Assembly: GCA_034509425.1 (NCBI GenBank)
Contig: JAVTVJ010000033.1
Span: 4,585,001 to 4,649,000 of the forward strand
Direction: 5' to 3'
From: Eopsaltria australis
Taxonomy: Eukaryota > Chordata > Aves > Passeriformes > Petroicidae
DNA length: 64,000 nucleotides
Shown piece after piece: positions 51,283-64,000 of the stretch (the stretch's first letter is position 1; each line of letters opens with the position of its first letter). The notes under the pieces are model-generated. The model made no database searches, was not told the DNA's origin, and saw only the letters and a list, made by a program, of their open reading frames with translations. A program made the position numbers and the translations under genes.

Positions 51283-54200
51283 GAAAAAGCACCAAGTTTC
51301 TTCTGCAAATTGTCCCCAAGAAAAATCCCCTTATCATGTGCCCTAAGTACATTGCCTATTACCTTCCCTCTAAATGTCTAGAGACTTTAAGAAATTCATT
51401 CTGCAGGATATGATGGAAAAAAAAAGGGATGACCTTGATAGTTATTACTGCTTGAAGTACCAGAGTAATTTAAAAAATTGTTTGAAAAAGTACCTTTTAA
51501 CCTGTGAAAATTTAATTAAATTGAATTGCCACAACAGATAAGCATCTTAAGAAAGAAAAAGTTCTAATAATTGCAATTTCAATACTCTTTTTGTGCAATT
51601 ATCATTAGCATTATTACACCTACTGTGGGTTGTTATTGTTTATGGGGATTCAGAAGGTAATAATATACAAGATGCAATTATTCCTACTAGAGACATCATT
51701 TAATATCAGTTCATTCTTTAGAAAGTCTGTCCATATCTTTCTGCAAGATAAAAAAAGTTATCTTTTCTATCAGATACTATATTCTATACCAAAGCAATTA
51801 AAAAAAAATTCCCCCTGCTCCTTTAATTAGTCCCTTTAGAGGAATGCATGTAAAATAAATTTTCTTCCTTTGCTATATACATTGTGTAGTCCAATGCCCA
51901 TTCTGAAGTTCTTAGCGGTGCAAAATTGACTTTGTCATGGGAATCAGATACATAAGTGGTAAATGTGATCCTGTGAGAACCCTGGCTAGAATTGTAGAGC
52001 AGTAAGCACAGGGAATGTAAATGGAAGATTCACAGACTGGACAGCAGCAATCCTTTAACAAAACTGTAATCTGCAACAATTTATAGCAGCAGAGAATTTG
52101 GTTCACTGATTCAATCCAAGTGAAAAAACTCACAACACATCTCTGCAGAAATGCTTCTCCTTGGCTTAGCTCATCAGGCACATTGTTTTATCCACTGCTG
52201 TAAACAAAGAAAAACTGCCTGTGCTCTCTGTGCAATCCTGAAACTCCATTTGATTTCAGCAATTTCATGGTTCATCTACTAGCTGAAAGAAAATTTCTCC
52301 CAAGAAGACTACGCACATGAAGCACTGCCAATCGCAAACACTTAAAATTCTGAGTCAAGTATCAAAATTCAAGGCAGTTTACAGGAAAATAAAGATCACA
52401 TTTGATTTCTGAGATATGCCTTTTGCTTTCCTGCAGTTCTTAAAATAACATTTTATTTCCAGGTTTCTTCCTTGGATCACAAGCAATAGGCATTTATTTA
52501 CTTTTTTATTAAAAATGTATGCTCATGCCCATTCCCATAATTCTGAACTTCTAAAATAAATATGCTTCCAATGACATGAACACGTAACTGTAAAAAACTG
52601 GCACTGGTCTACCCATGTAGAAAATGCCCAGAAATAATGTGTGCAGGGAAATTTTCACCAGACTAAAGATTTTTCAAAATAGAAATCTCTTCAACATTCT
52701 GCTGATTTACAGTCTGTAACCTGAATTCAGGTCATCTAGCCTTTCAAAGAGAAAAATTGATCAGATTTACAGTGAAGATGGCTTGCACTTCCTTCACATA
52801 ATTCTACTGCTGATTTACAACCTCTGTGCTACTAGAGATCACACAACTTCAATGTTTTACATGAAAATAATTTGCCATTCTCATTTGCTGGCCTCCCTAC
52901 TACTACTGAGAAAATATAGCAGATTTTCTACCAAATAGCTTTACCACATAATTATTCCCCCCCACCCCCATCCTTTTTTTAATCATTTTATTTAGCTGTT
53001 ATGCAATGTATAAATGTTGTGCTTTTCCAACAGGAAAATAACACCTCATCTCACCTGGGGGATGTGCAGGCTCTTTAAATTGTATTTTTTTTATTACTGG
53101 GGAAGAAGGGGAGAGGAAAAAAATGATTAACTGCTCTACTTAATTTATAGAAAGCGAATAAATAAAATGAAAATAGATAGAACATCATGCTGCTTAAAAC
53201 TTTTATATAGTTTTGCCAAAAACAATTTAAAGTAGAATGAAGTAAAATTAAGATTAGGATGATCTTGAACTACTGTTGTAGGAAGTTAAAATAATTTAAA
53301 TTGCTTATAGCTGCATTCACATTTGTCTACTTTTAGTGAATTTATTGCCTTTTTTAAATTTGCAATATTGGAACTTGACTGTGTGATTGTAGGGTCAGAT
53401 CCACAAGTATGTGACCATTTAAATATGTCTGTATTTACTTCTTCTCCAGTTCAACTTAGTTGGCAATGTTTATAGTGCTTTTATTTATTTTTTTTTTTTT
53501 TCTAATCAGATAAACTTTGGTAAAACACTTCAAATAAAATGCCTGGGAGAGTTTAATAAATGTAAGAAAAGGAAAAATGGTGGTGTTGGACAGAAGTTGA
53601 GTTTGTACCCACTGAAAAAGTATTAACCAGCAACACACTTGTTGTCACATTAAAAGTCTAATTAAACCAAAACTTTAATCTTATTAATCATAATTAGAAG
53701 TCTTGTAAAAATTAAATTCAATTTGAACATTAGGAAATGGCAATATAAGATCTCAATCCTTAATACTTCTTGAGAATTTCAACTTGAGAACAATACTGAA
53801 GGACTTTTGTTTCAAGGAATTACTGATTAAAGAAGATGTTGCTGTTTATGTACATTTAAAATATGAAAACAGTCCATTTGAAACCTTAATCTCTCACTTT
53901 TTGTTAAATTTATTATTGTTTTCACTTAAAGTGCACATAATAACATATCCTGTAAGACCAAACTCACTGAATTGTTTATAACAAGAACACAGAGAAAAAT
54001 AGTATTGAATTACAAATCTGTAATAAGTTAATTTGGTTCATGATAATTATTTTCTGCTTCATTTGTAAAAATGAAAGGACAAGTAAGCCCAGTATGTCCT
54101 CTATTACATATGTATATCAATGGCAAAAGTAAATGTGTGGCATTGAAAAGGTATCAGTGAAGTCTACTTTTTCAGTAGGAGCAGTGAATGAAGAGATGAT

Positions 54201-54612
54201 TGAAAAAGCTTTAAGTATTAGAATGAAAATGGTATAAATCTTGACTCACAGTGCAGAACACTTTATTAGTAAACTGAATTATCATAGGAAAAATAGGATC
54301 ACTGGGGAATCAAAACTCCTAGTAGAGCTAGGACAACACTGAAGGTAATAGCATCAAGTGCCTTAATACACGCGTATTGTAAGAATACGATACAGTGTCA
54401 AGTGAATTATGTATGAAGTGCTGCACATAGGCAGGAAATCAATCATAGAATCCATGGGCTGATTATCTCTTATTGGAAGGAACACAACATCTGATAACCT
54501 TTTAGTGGATATTCTAGCACATGAAACAAGGATAATGGTTGCAAAATTAAAGTTTGTTTAAAGACAGAAATCTCCTTAGCTCATTCCATAAAATAGAACT
54601 ATTCTTGAGGCA

Positions 54613-55060
54613 GTCATAAAATCATAGGATTTTAAGAAGTCTCCATAGATCATCTGTTCTGGTGATTTCTCTGGGTGGAATCAGTTATATTTATGGCATT
54701 CCTTAGAGATGTCTGTCTTACATGCTTTTAAAGTCCACAGATTACAGCCTTTGTAATCTACTGAGAGAAATTCTTTCAGTGTGCTTCCATATCTATACTG
54801 CTGGAAGATGATTCTACTGTTTAATATAAGCCTTCCTTACTGTATTATTATTTTATCTTATTCACTGTCCACATGAACAAGACTTTGCAGCAGTCTGTTA
54901 TGTATTTTAAAACTATCATATCCCTCTGTCATCCCCCCTTCATGACAAGTCAAATTTCCACAATCTTTACAAGCAGAGCATTGTTTTGAAATCTCTTCTT
55001 GATATCTTCTGTACTCTTTCCAAATGGTCTGCATCCTTCAAGTTAGGGGTCTGTTCAGAA
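54613..55060 (-). mobile_element. Ancient CR1 LINE fragment
   Basis: The plus strand reads in order AAAATCATAGGATTTTAAG, GATCATCTGTTCTGG, a cysteine-free tail region with CTTCCTTACTGTATTATT, CACTGTCCACATGAACAAG, GTTATGTATTTTAAAACTAT, CATATCCCTCTGTCATCCCC, and CTCTTTCCAAATGGTCTGCA. These are antisense landmarks of an old CR1 3' region ('tcatagaattttagg ... tgtccccatggac ... atgtatttgaagactatcatatccc'). About 450 bp, highly diverged. A weaker CATAGAATCCATGGGCTGAT near 54444 may be a separate 3' end. Confidence 0.65.
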
Positions 55061-55545
55061 TCAACTGAAAGAGCTCATTTCTTTCCATGGACTATTAAGG
55101 GAACCTAGGGTTATTAGCCTCCCAAGGATAAAGTTAATCTTTGTGAAGCACTGAAGTAAATAAATTGTATTTTGCAGTGTCTTGCTAGATGTCTGCAATG
55201 TAAGGACCATTGCTCCTAAAATAGCTCCCTGACTATTATTGTATGGTAAATGATGTGAATGACTTGTTGCTATATTCACAATACAGATGGTCTCAGAATG
55301 CACAGCTATGTGGCTTTATTATGTGACTAAGTTCTAAAGTGGGCTACTCAGCTATTTTATTAAACTTATAATGTAGAATACTTCAATTCTCTAAGGTATG
55401 TTATGTGTCAGAAGACACTCACTGGGTACAAATTATTTGAAGAAAAACTTCACTAAGAAATAATCAGTATCTGAAAATCTCTATCCATCTCATGATGCTT
55501 CTTTAGCTCATTTTTTCATTGAGAATGTTTTTAGTATTAACTCTG

Positions 55546-55574
55546 GGTGTGTGCATGTGTGTGTGTGTGTGTGT
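55546..55574. repeat. (GT)n dinucleotide microsatellite
   Basis: About 14 GT units with one GTGCAT interruption. Confidence 0.95.
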
Positions 55575-57807
55575 CTAACTTCATCATGTCACCTAAACCA
55601 GGGTCAATTTTAACTCTTCAGAATATTACTTTCATAACCTATGGTTGCAAATTTTAAAGCTCCCCCACTTTTGGCTCTTAGTAAAATGCTTCTTCATAGG
55701 CTTTCTAACCCTGTTTATTGTCTCAGAAAAATAAAACTGAAATTCAAAAGTAGAAGAAAATATATTGCTGTGAACAGCATTTCCTTAATGATGCTGCCTG
55801 TAGGTCAGCCAGTTCTGGAGAACCAAATGAACAGCAGCTAAGAAACACTGTGCACTTGGAATGGATACCACCCCCATCCTTCTTCAGGACATTTTAAAAG
55901 TCACTATTAAAATAAATCAAAAATTTTTCCACTCATGTTGCAAAGTCATAATGCATGTTGTGTAAACATGCAGTGTTTCCTTAAAATAATAAAATATTTC
56001 TGCCCTTAGAATCCTTTTCTGAACTACAATGAAAAATATTGCTGGCTGTAAAACTGATGAGTAGGTTCTGTTCTTTCAGTAGAGAACTAATGAAGATGAA
56101 TTGCATACGAAAGGAAGCAGACATAAGACCCAGTGTGGAAGGATACAAACTCAAAAACCCAACACCTACAATTATGAGAAGGTACAAGTAAACCACCTTT
56201 TTCCATCTGTCTATTGCAATAGGTTACCTGCAGTGACTATTTATCTTATGTTGTATAAAGGTTAATAAAGGCTAGGCACTCAATTAATTCAGTATCAATC
56301 TTTCATCTGTCATAGGCGGCTATTGAATTTGGCCCTCGAACAAACTGCATGAGGGAATCTTTCAGAGATGTTTTCTTTGATTATCTTAAAGGAAACAACA
56401 CTGATAACAGGGGTAAAGATGTCTTTTTGTATCTCTCCTTGATGAATAAAGCTGTAAAGTAATAATGATAAAGTAAGAAAGCAGGAAATAGCAAGGGATG
56501 TTATTTCCTTGTAGCTGGTATTAACAGCAAGTCATAAATTCAGTCACACACACCTGCGCACATACACACAAACACACTCTTCTGTTTCAGTGCTTCCACC
56601 AAGGTCACTCTATGCAAAATGGAACTCGCACTCCAGATGCTGAAACCAAGGTAGTGTTTATTAATCTCAAGATGAGCTGTTTGTTAGGGGTTATCACTTT
56701 CACATAGATCTCACAGATCTCTTTGTGTTGAGCAAATGCTCATTGCAAAACGTGCATAGTCATTGTACTTGACATGCTTCTGACACTATTTTTAAAGTAG
56801 CGGTTTCCACGCAGACAGCTCACAAATCTGTAACACAAAGGAATGAGGACGAACTCAATCTTTCAAAAATTTAAAATACATATTTCAAACTAGCAACCCT
56901 GGGTGATTTGAAAATACATTAAAAACAGACTGAAGCCCTGTACTTGAACAGTACTTGACTTCACGTAGGAAAAAATCCAAGGAATAGTGATAAATGTGAA
57001 TTTTAGAGACTGATATCATCCTCTCTAATCATTACCATACAAACACACGTGTTTTATTTGTATTCTCAGGCAGCTTGATCCAGACAATCCAGACAACATC
57101 AAACAATTATCCCAGCTCTATCAAAGTATTGGTTTTTTTTTCCTCAAAGCTGAACAATTTTTACTTGCAAGACACACAAAAGGTAAGCCAACTCTTTAAT
57201 ACAATCTCTGATCAGATAAATTCTTTGAAGGCAAGCTGAAGGTAATTCATTCAAATGGGGTACTACTCTGTGTTCTCAAATACTCAAGATCTTGTTTATT
57301 CCTATACTGTCTAACCAATGAGATAATCTACATAAAAATACACTCCCACTGTTCATTTCTACTGAATCAATACAACTCTCAATCTACACAAAAGACCACC
57401 AGGATGTGTTATGTACATACTACCTGCACTCTCACAAAGAGTTTCCCAACTGATGTAAAGAGCGATGTGTTAATCTCATAAATTCACTCCTAGAGTCCTC
57501 CATCTGTTTCAAGTTCTGCATTTTAACAGTAAGTGTTTATAATTCAAACCACATATTCTTCTATATGAATTGAAATTTGCTGTACAGGAATACAATGGTT
57601 TGAATTGAAGAGATGAATGAGGATTATGCAGATGACTTTTCCATAAATAGAACACATGCTTTTTCATTTGAGGTATTAAGAATACCACTTCATAGTCTCA
57701 GATCTGAGAAGATATCCATCTAGAGCTTGAAAATAGTACCTCTAGACACTTAGTGGCTGTGATACTAAATGAGTCTCAGTGCTCAGAAAGGATTCAACAC
57801 CTTGGAA

Positions 57808-58025
57808 TTCATAGAATCACAAAATCACAGAATGCTTTAGGTTGGAAGGGACCTTAAAGATCCTCTAGTTCCAACTCACTTGCCAGATAAAGGGACACCT
57901 TTTCACTAGGCCAGAGCTCTACCCAGCCTTGCCTTGAACATTGCTAGGGATGGGGCACCCACAGCTTCTCTGGACAATCTATTCCAGTGCCTCACCACTC
58001 TCACAGAATGGATAATTACAGTTCT
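57808..58025 (-). mobile_element. CR1 LINE 3' end fragment
   Basis: Antisense CR1 3' end with high similarity to the avian consensus: TTCATAGAATCACAAAATCA (two octamer-type units), GGTTGGAAGGGACCTTAAAG, ATCCTCTAGTTCCAACTC, CCTTGCCTTGAACATTGCTA, GGGATGGGGCACCCACAGCT and TATTCCAGTGCCTCACCACT. About 215 bp, non-coding, younger than the copies at 20 kb and 54.6 kb. It is one of the clearest signs that the genome is avian. Confidence 0.93.
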
Positions 58026-59598
58026 TTTACCTCTCCAGAAAAATTATACTTCTTGAAGAAATTTGTAAATCTAGTCTAGATGTTTGTATGCCTTTTATGA
58101 TGAATTTTCGCTGATTTAAAACATCAGTTTCAATCCTTTCATAGTTTGGCTTATTTTGTCATAATGAATAGAGTATGTCTCTTAGTTTCCAGAGTCCTGT
58201 CTGTTACCACTGGACATAATAGCAAGTAGTTTGGGGTGGTTTACTAAATCATTTTACCCAAAAACCTAATCTCTCTCCATCTCTCCCTCTTCTGGGGGGA
58301 GGACTGTTACTCTGAATTCTATTTTATCTGGCCCTCTGGACTGAACATCCCTACCATGTGTGTACCTACTTGAAGCCTGTATTTGGTTTAGATGCCAAAA
58401 AAGGCAAGAAAGCATTTGAACTGTACCTGCCAGGGTTTAGCTCTCTCTGAAAGTATTCTGCCTTAAAACTGAATTGATACATCAAAACTGCTCTGCGGAG
58501 CAAAACAACAGAGGGAAAAAAAACCAGAGAAAACCAGATTTTTTTTTTTTAGGGCTGAACAACAGATACAAACCAAAATACTAATGCAGATGTATCTCCA
58601 CTAGATAATCACTGTAATGTTTTTTCTTCATCCACACAGGGAAAAAAAGTAAAAAAAAATAATAACAACACTGACAACAGTAATTGTAAACCACTTCTAA
58701 GCTGATGGTCCTGTGTGGTAGCATTAAAAATTCCATGGTACTTCTGAGCAGCTTTTCAGTCTGACATGATTAATCAGGACACCTTATCAAGAGAAAAAAT
58801 AAAATTTTATGTATTCAATCTAAGATGCCATATTTCTCTTTTTTGCCGTATTTCATAATACTGTCAGAATAAGGCTCAGAAATATAGACCTCTGTCAGCT
58901 GTGACCATTGATACTGCTGATACTGTCAGGAAAGTACAAAAGCATCCCAAAAAGACTTCAAAATTAAAACTTATTTTGAGGTGAACACCAGCAGAAAACA
59001 CTAATTACCACATAGTTCTGAAAGACTGAATTGTATACATAAAATATGCCTTTGACAGGTTATTCTCTTTTTTTTTTTGCACAAGGCATTTAATGATATA
59101 CAAATGTAGCAATGCAGTGCTAGATTTTGTTGAGAAAGAAAGTAGATTACCACAGGCTTAATGTCATGTCCTGAATCAGATCAGGTCCTTGTCCCATAAT
59201 CTCATACATTACACACTGTGAGCCCAAATTTCCTCTCCTGACCTAAATGTGTGGTGCGGTCAAACCCTCACAATGCACAGCAAGTCACAAAATTGAGTGT
59301 GAGGAGGGCCCCCTCTTCTGACTAAGGCCATCACAAGCCAAATGTTGACACTGCTTCTGGATTGTTCAAAATTACTCTGCTCTTAACCTTTTAAAAATCA
59401 CCCCGCTGAGGAAAAAAATACTTTTGTTACTGAATATCAATGTTGTTTCTAAAATCATATCTATATGATCAGGCTTTGAACTTTCCCATTCTAAATCTTT
59501 CTCAGATCCATGTTTTTTCTGCTAATCTCAACATGGGTGAGAAGGTTATTTTTTGGGTGTAGTATGGGATATTTTACTTTTCTTTTTTGTTTCTTTTT

Positions 59599-59611
59599 TG
59601 TGTGTGTGTGT
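59599..59611. repeat. Short (GT)n tract
   Basis: About six TG units following a T-rich stretch. Confidence 0.8.
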
Positions 59612-62311
59612 CTGATTTCTTTGTAAAATTAGATTATAGGAGGATATGATATTGTGAAGATATCCTAAAAATAAAGAATTAATATGGTTTAGGCAGAGTG
59701 CAATCAAACAATTTAGGTGACAACAATTAACAGGACAAAATAAATTTGTAAAAGTTCCAGCTAGATTCAGAAAAAACCCCTGGTACATCACCCAGTCTTT
59801 TTAAATACCCATGGTACTACTTACACTGTTAATATTTTCAGCATTTTGATACTGTCACATTTAAGATATACAGTAAAGCAGATACACTGCTAAACTCTGC
59901 CGTTCTAAACAGAATTGCCCCCATATAAAAGCAGAATTCACTGGTGAGAGAGATCACTAGTGTCAGAAAAATATTTTCTATCCACTGCTATGAATTGTGA
60001 AGGACTTTAATTTGGTTTTTATTTTTAATTACTACAAGTTGTGGGAATACTATTTCCATAAACCTGCTTTAGCAAACAGCCAAGAAACGAAATAAAGATT
60101 TTGCAGCAAAGATAAAATATTAGCTTACATGAACATCAGCTAGAAGTTTAGCACCTCCCTCCTTGTAAGAAGTTTAACACAGATGGCAAAGGAAATATGT
60201 TTAAGGATTTTATGGAAGTAATGATGAGTTCAGTCATACAACAGAGTGAAATAGGATCTTATCTGCAGCAGGATTTTTTTCCCCCGATGTTCATAAGTGA
60301 AAGAATATACTTGGGCTAAATGGGAAAATAACTAAGAATGGCTACTTCCCGCCCAGCACATTAAATTGCTAATTTTTTTGACAGCCAGAGCTGAATTACC
60401 AGTGTACACTGAGACGTGAGTCGTATGGGAAGGGAAATTCAATTGCCAAATAACGGATTAAAATGAAAGTGTGGTGGGGGGGAAATCTCTGTCAGGGAAA
60501 AAAAAGTTTGCATGAAGGAAGACCAAATGGCAATATGTTGTTACAGCATTCAAACGTGCAATTTGCAGATTGATTTCCCTGCTCTCTTTGCATAGTAGAT
60601 GTAAAGATTATGCTGAAATCTAGGAAAATTTGATTGTACATGTGCCAACGTGAATTAAGAACTTGAGTCAAATGCCTACCCCTCTTCTAACAAATTCATA
60701 ATGAGAAAATAGCTCTGCAAGGCATTTCTTTGTAAACACATCCAACAAATTTTGCAGCTATGCATTTTAAGAGTAGGCATGCAAGATGAGTCTCTCTCAC
60801 TAATTTAGCTTATTCTTGCAACATGACTGACTTTGTGCAGCTTTAGCCTTCTATGATAAGCATGAATGTCACACATCTTCTATTTCTCTCATTTCTTTGC
60901 TCCCAGTGCTGTTTGGTTGGGGTTTCTAATTACTTGTTTTCCCTATTTCTGGCTCATGTTTGGCACGTCTGTGGCTGTTCCCACAGCAGAAGGTAGAAAT
61001 ACTGAAACCTTTCTCTATCTCTTAAGAAATATTTCTCAAATGCCACACATAGTCTGCTTGACTGATAGATGTACCACCTCTGGAGCAAAACTTGCCACCC
61101 CTATTCCTCAGCCATCTCTGTTTATTTTGGTGAAGTTGGCTTTCTCCCTTCAGATACTTGTCAACATTTCCGGAAGATGTTTTAACTGGCACCCCATCAG
61201 CTGACATATCTAAGGCAGGAAGGCTGACTAGCTGTGAAAGATGTGACTCCCAACCCCAGCAAGCCTCAAAGCACTGGAAATTGAAACAAACCTCTTAAGA
61301 GCATATGTTACCCTACTTACAATGAAGTTTTTGTGACATCCTTTTAATTGCAACCATATGACACTGGCTTGTAAGCTAGAGGCACTGAATATGAGTGGAA
61401 AGTCTCATGTGAAGTACTAAGCTTTGAATTTTCAAAGGTGATTTCCAAACAGATGAGTAGCTTCACTTATAGCACAAAAATAAACAAAACCCCAAAAGTA
61501 TTTCTTTCCAACAGTGCAGTTCTTATAAGAATCATACCTGGCAAAAACTCATAAATACTGGCCAGCAACCAGGTTTTTAAAAATATACTGTTAACAGAGT
61601 CCCTGTTTTGTGAGTGGCTTGGATTGCTGGGATACAGGATTTGGACAGAAGGAGGCAATGTGATGGATTATTTTTAGTGAGTGCAAAGCATATGGCATTC
61701 CAAAATGCTTAGACTCTACTGTTAGTCTTAGCTGTACATGTGTTCAAGTAATATTCCCCTAGATAGAAGCAAAGCTAGTTTGTTTCCTCCAGAATAAAAG
61801 ATAATTCATTAATGTCTAGACCCTCAAACCTTCTTTCCTGCATTCTTTTTCTTCAAAACATCCAACACAAGTTTCAACTTTTTGACCATCTCCATTCCTC
61901 TCTCCACCTATTTCTACAACCAAACACACTTTAAGGGATATAGATTAGTCAGTTACCTGACTAATTTATTTTGTAGTAAGTTATGAAGCTCCAGAGTGGT
62001 TGCCATTAGCCGGTCTTGCTTACACTGTGTGAGGTAGAAATGAAAGACAGCTCTACATGACAGAGTTATGAGAATTCAGAGAGTGAGATAACATGCTGAG
62101 ATACATAATTTCAGCAAAGTGTGATTAATTAAAAAAAATTGCAAACTCATACAGTCTTCATTTTAAAAGAGCATAAATAACATCAAAGTATCAAATGTGA
62201 AATGTCAGAGAAGAACAAAGAGAATATAAAGAATGAAATAAAGTTAAAAGTTGTATATGTTAGATCAATCTCACTAGAGATATCCAAATTTAGCCCTGGA
62301 TGTAATTTGGT

Positions 62312-62448
62312 CTCAGAATCAGGAAAGTACTTAAACATGTGTTTAAATCTATGTCCATTTAGAGAAGAACTTTATCACACGCTTATCTTCAAGCATGAGC
62401 TTTAGGACCCACTGACCTCTGTGAAACTTAAACACAAGCTTAAAAATG
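62312..62448. repeat. Palindromic amniote interspersed repeat ('CTTAAGCA' type), degraded
   Basis: CTCAGAATCAGGAAAGTACT with TTAAACATGTG, CACGCTTATCTTCAAGCATG, CCCACTGACCTCTGTG and CTTAAACACAAGCTTAAAAA reproduce the order of a known sauropsid palindromic repeat. In that repeat, GCTTAA motifs flank a CCCATTGACTTCAATGGG core. No coding content; family name uncertain. Confidence 0.5.
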
Positions 62449-64000
62449 TGATCATGTAATTAAAGCTCTATATCGAATAGAGATGCTTCTGTGTAGGGGA
62501 CCTTTGCCTTGTACCTTCAAATGGTTAAATTGAGAGAATTCTAGAAATGAGAGTATAGCATTGAAATGGTATTGGAATGTTAATGCTTAAAAAGCAGAAT
62601 AGAAGGAAAAACAGCAGCTATTTGGCAGAATTTTCAGCATATTCAGGTGTGCAAATTTGGCCTTAAACAACTATATTTCTCAAATAGTTATGGTTAGGAA
62701 GAGGCTTCTTCTATTCTAATGTTCCACAGGTTCCTATGTAAATGTTTTCTTGATTTCATGTGACTTGGTACATTAGTTAACACAGGCAGAAATAAAATTA
62801 TTCTTCCACTTTTGTTGTCATGTTGAAGACCCTGCCTACACTTTGGCTCTCAGGAAAGAACAAACTTGGCAAATCTATTGTCTATGTCCTTGAAAAAACA
62901 CACTAAAGTTTTGCAGCTTCCCACCTTGCAAACAAAAAGGTTTCTGGCTGGAAACAACACGAAGGGCATGAAGATTACAAAAAGAATGTCCAGTAGCTTT
63001 CAAAATAGCAAAGTTGGGAAAAAAGCTTTAGCAAGTCATGATTAGCCAGTCATGATCAGCATTTTTATCATAATGGAGTTTTGTATGAGATCTCCAGAAA
63101 ATTAATGGATTTATCCTCTGCCCAGCAAAAAGAAATGAACTGCCAAAACACAAATGATTTGCCCAAAGTGGCACTGGAATCTATGTGAAGAAGAAAAATG
63201 AATATACACTAATATAATCCCAGGTTAACTGCAAAGACCAAACCATTTTTCTTAGGGAAAAAATGGATTTGTAGAAATAAGAAAGAGATAAAAATAATCT
63301 TTTTAGAGAAAAAAATAGACATGAAATTTTTTCACTACATGACTAAATTAAATTAAATCAGTAAAATTGTATACAAATGCAAATACTAGACACCAAAAGC
63401 AAAGACAAAGAGAATGAAAATAATAAAAACATGCAAAGAACAGGAGGCGTTAATTGTAAAGGTAAAAGCAAAAATAAAAAGAAATAGAAAACCCTTTATT
63501 AAAAGTTAGATTTTACAAAAGAATGGTTTTTATGGGTGAACAGAACAATTCAGAAGATAAATTCTGTGCAGAGTTTCTAGAAAGCACTTTTGAAATATTT
63601 GGAAGAAGATTAGGTTGAATGTCAGAAAACATATTTACAACCCCAAACCAAAACTGAAAATAAATGCAGGAAATTAACGTTTGGAAAGAATATTGTATGC
63701 AGTGTTAAACTGCCAGACTTGAACTTTCTAGTCACAAGCTGCTCTGTGCAGATTGATATGAGAGGGTCTGACTAACAGCAGAGTACAGTAATTCAGAATT
63801 TTAGATATCAATGGGATTCATCTCACCTACCTATATGTGTGTAACAGTGACATCAGGGAGTGGATAATCACAACAGAGCAACTGTTACCTTCAAATGGTA
63901 GATCCTTCCTTTCCAAAATGATTTTCAAAGACAGGCAGCTAAATTAGAACTAGGGCTCAACAAGGAACACAGCACAGTTTTGTAGGAAGGCAGATTAAAA

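Larger units (their letters stand above)
24486..64000 (-). other. PCDH9: Last intron of PCDH9 (3' part, continues past the window)
   Basis: All sequence upstream of the terminal exon on the minus strand is intronic, giving at least 39.6 kb here with no donor site reached. PCDH9 is known for very long introns, so this is expected. I searched the minus-strand frames for other cytoplasmic-tail exons and recognised none. A short cassette exon could still be missed. Most of the stretch is unique AT-rich sequence. The repeats and candidate elements within it are listed separately. Confidence 0.85.

Noticed and set aside
54440..54520. Possible extra CR1 3' end (AATCATAGAATCCATGGGCT)
   Set aside because: Only the octamer-like start matches; the following consensus blocks are absent, so it is mentioned only under the nearby CR1.
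1..64000. CRISPR arrays, prokaryotic operons, phage or endogenous retrovirus
   Set aside because: No spaced direct repeats, ribosome binding sites, tRNA-primer binding sites or retroviral coding motifs were seen. Composition and repeats are those of an avian nuclear genome.

Overview
The window reads as nuclear DNA of a bird. It is AT-rich and almost gene-free. It carries fragments of CR1 LINEs, the dominant avian retrotransposon, including one copy with a recognisable reverse transcriptase. It also has long purine/pyrimidine tetra- and pentanucleotide arrays and a few very old amniote repeats (MIR-like pieces and palindromic elements). It contains no operons, ribosome binding sites or other prokaryotic signals. 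Nearly every open frame is a chance frame or a by-product of a simple repeat.

One protein-coding exon is recognised with high confidence. It is the terminal coding exon of protocadherin-9 (PCDH9), on the minus strand at 24045-24418. It encodes the last 123 residues of the cytoplasmic tail, is preceded by a clean polypyrimidine-CAG acceptor, and ends in a stop after ...KEHQL. All gene relations follow from this. Positions 24419-64000 are the 3' part of the last PCDH9 intron, at least 39.6 kb and continuing beyond the window. Positions from about 22150 to 24044 are the probable 3' UTR. Positions from 1 to about 22130 lie downstream of the gene.

Downstream flank (1-22.1 kb): low-complexity tracts; a relic of a non-CR1, RTE-like LINE (about 8355-8728, plus strand) beside a 5'-truncated CR1 (8787-9780, minus strand); an (ATCCT)n array; a (GGGAA)n array with a graded variant edge; an older CR1 relic near 20 kb; a (TTCC)n array fused to a field of 15 GAATTC-containing repeat units; and a 106-bp palindromic element at 21849-21954, just past the likely gene end.

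Intron (24.4-64 kb): no second PCDH9 exon was found. It holds a (GAGAA)n array, an A36 run, a C-rich/G-rich tract with quadruplex potential, MIR-like fragments, an ancient CR1 and a younger CR1 3' end, a further palindromic element, and some stretches of complex sequence (41.7-43.6 kb, 60.3-60.85 kb) that could be conserved non-coding elements. I found no CRISPR array, bacterial mobile element, endogenous retrovirus or confident RNA gene. The most notable non-obvious items are the RTE-like LINE relic, the GAATTCC repeat field, and a 170-codon plus-strand frame with a regular cysteine pattern inside the intron.
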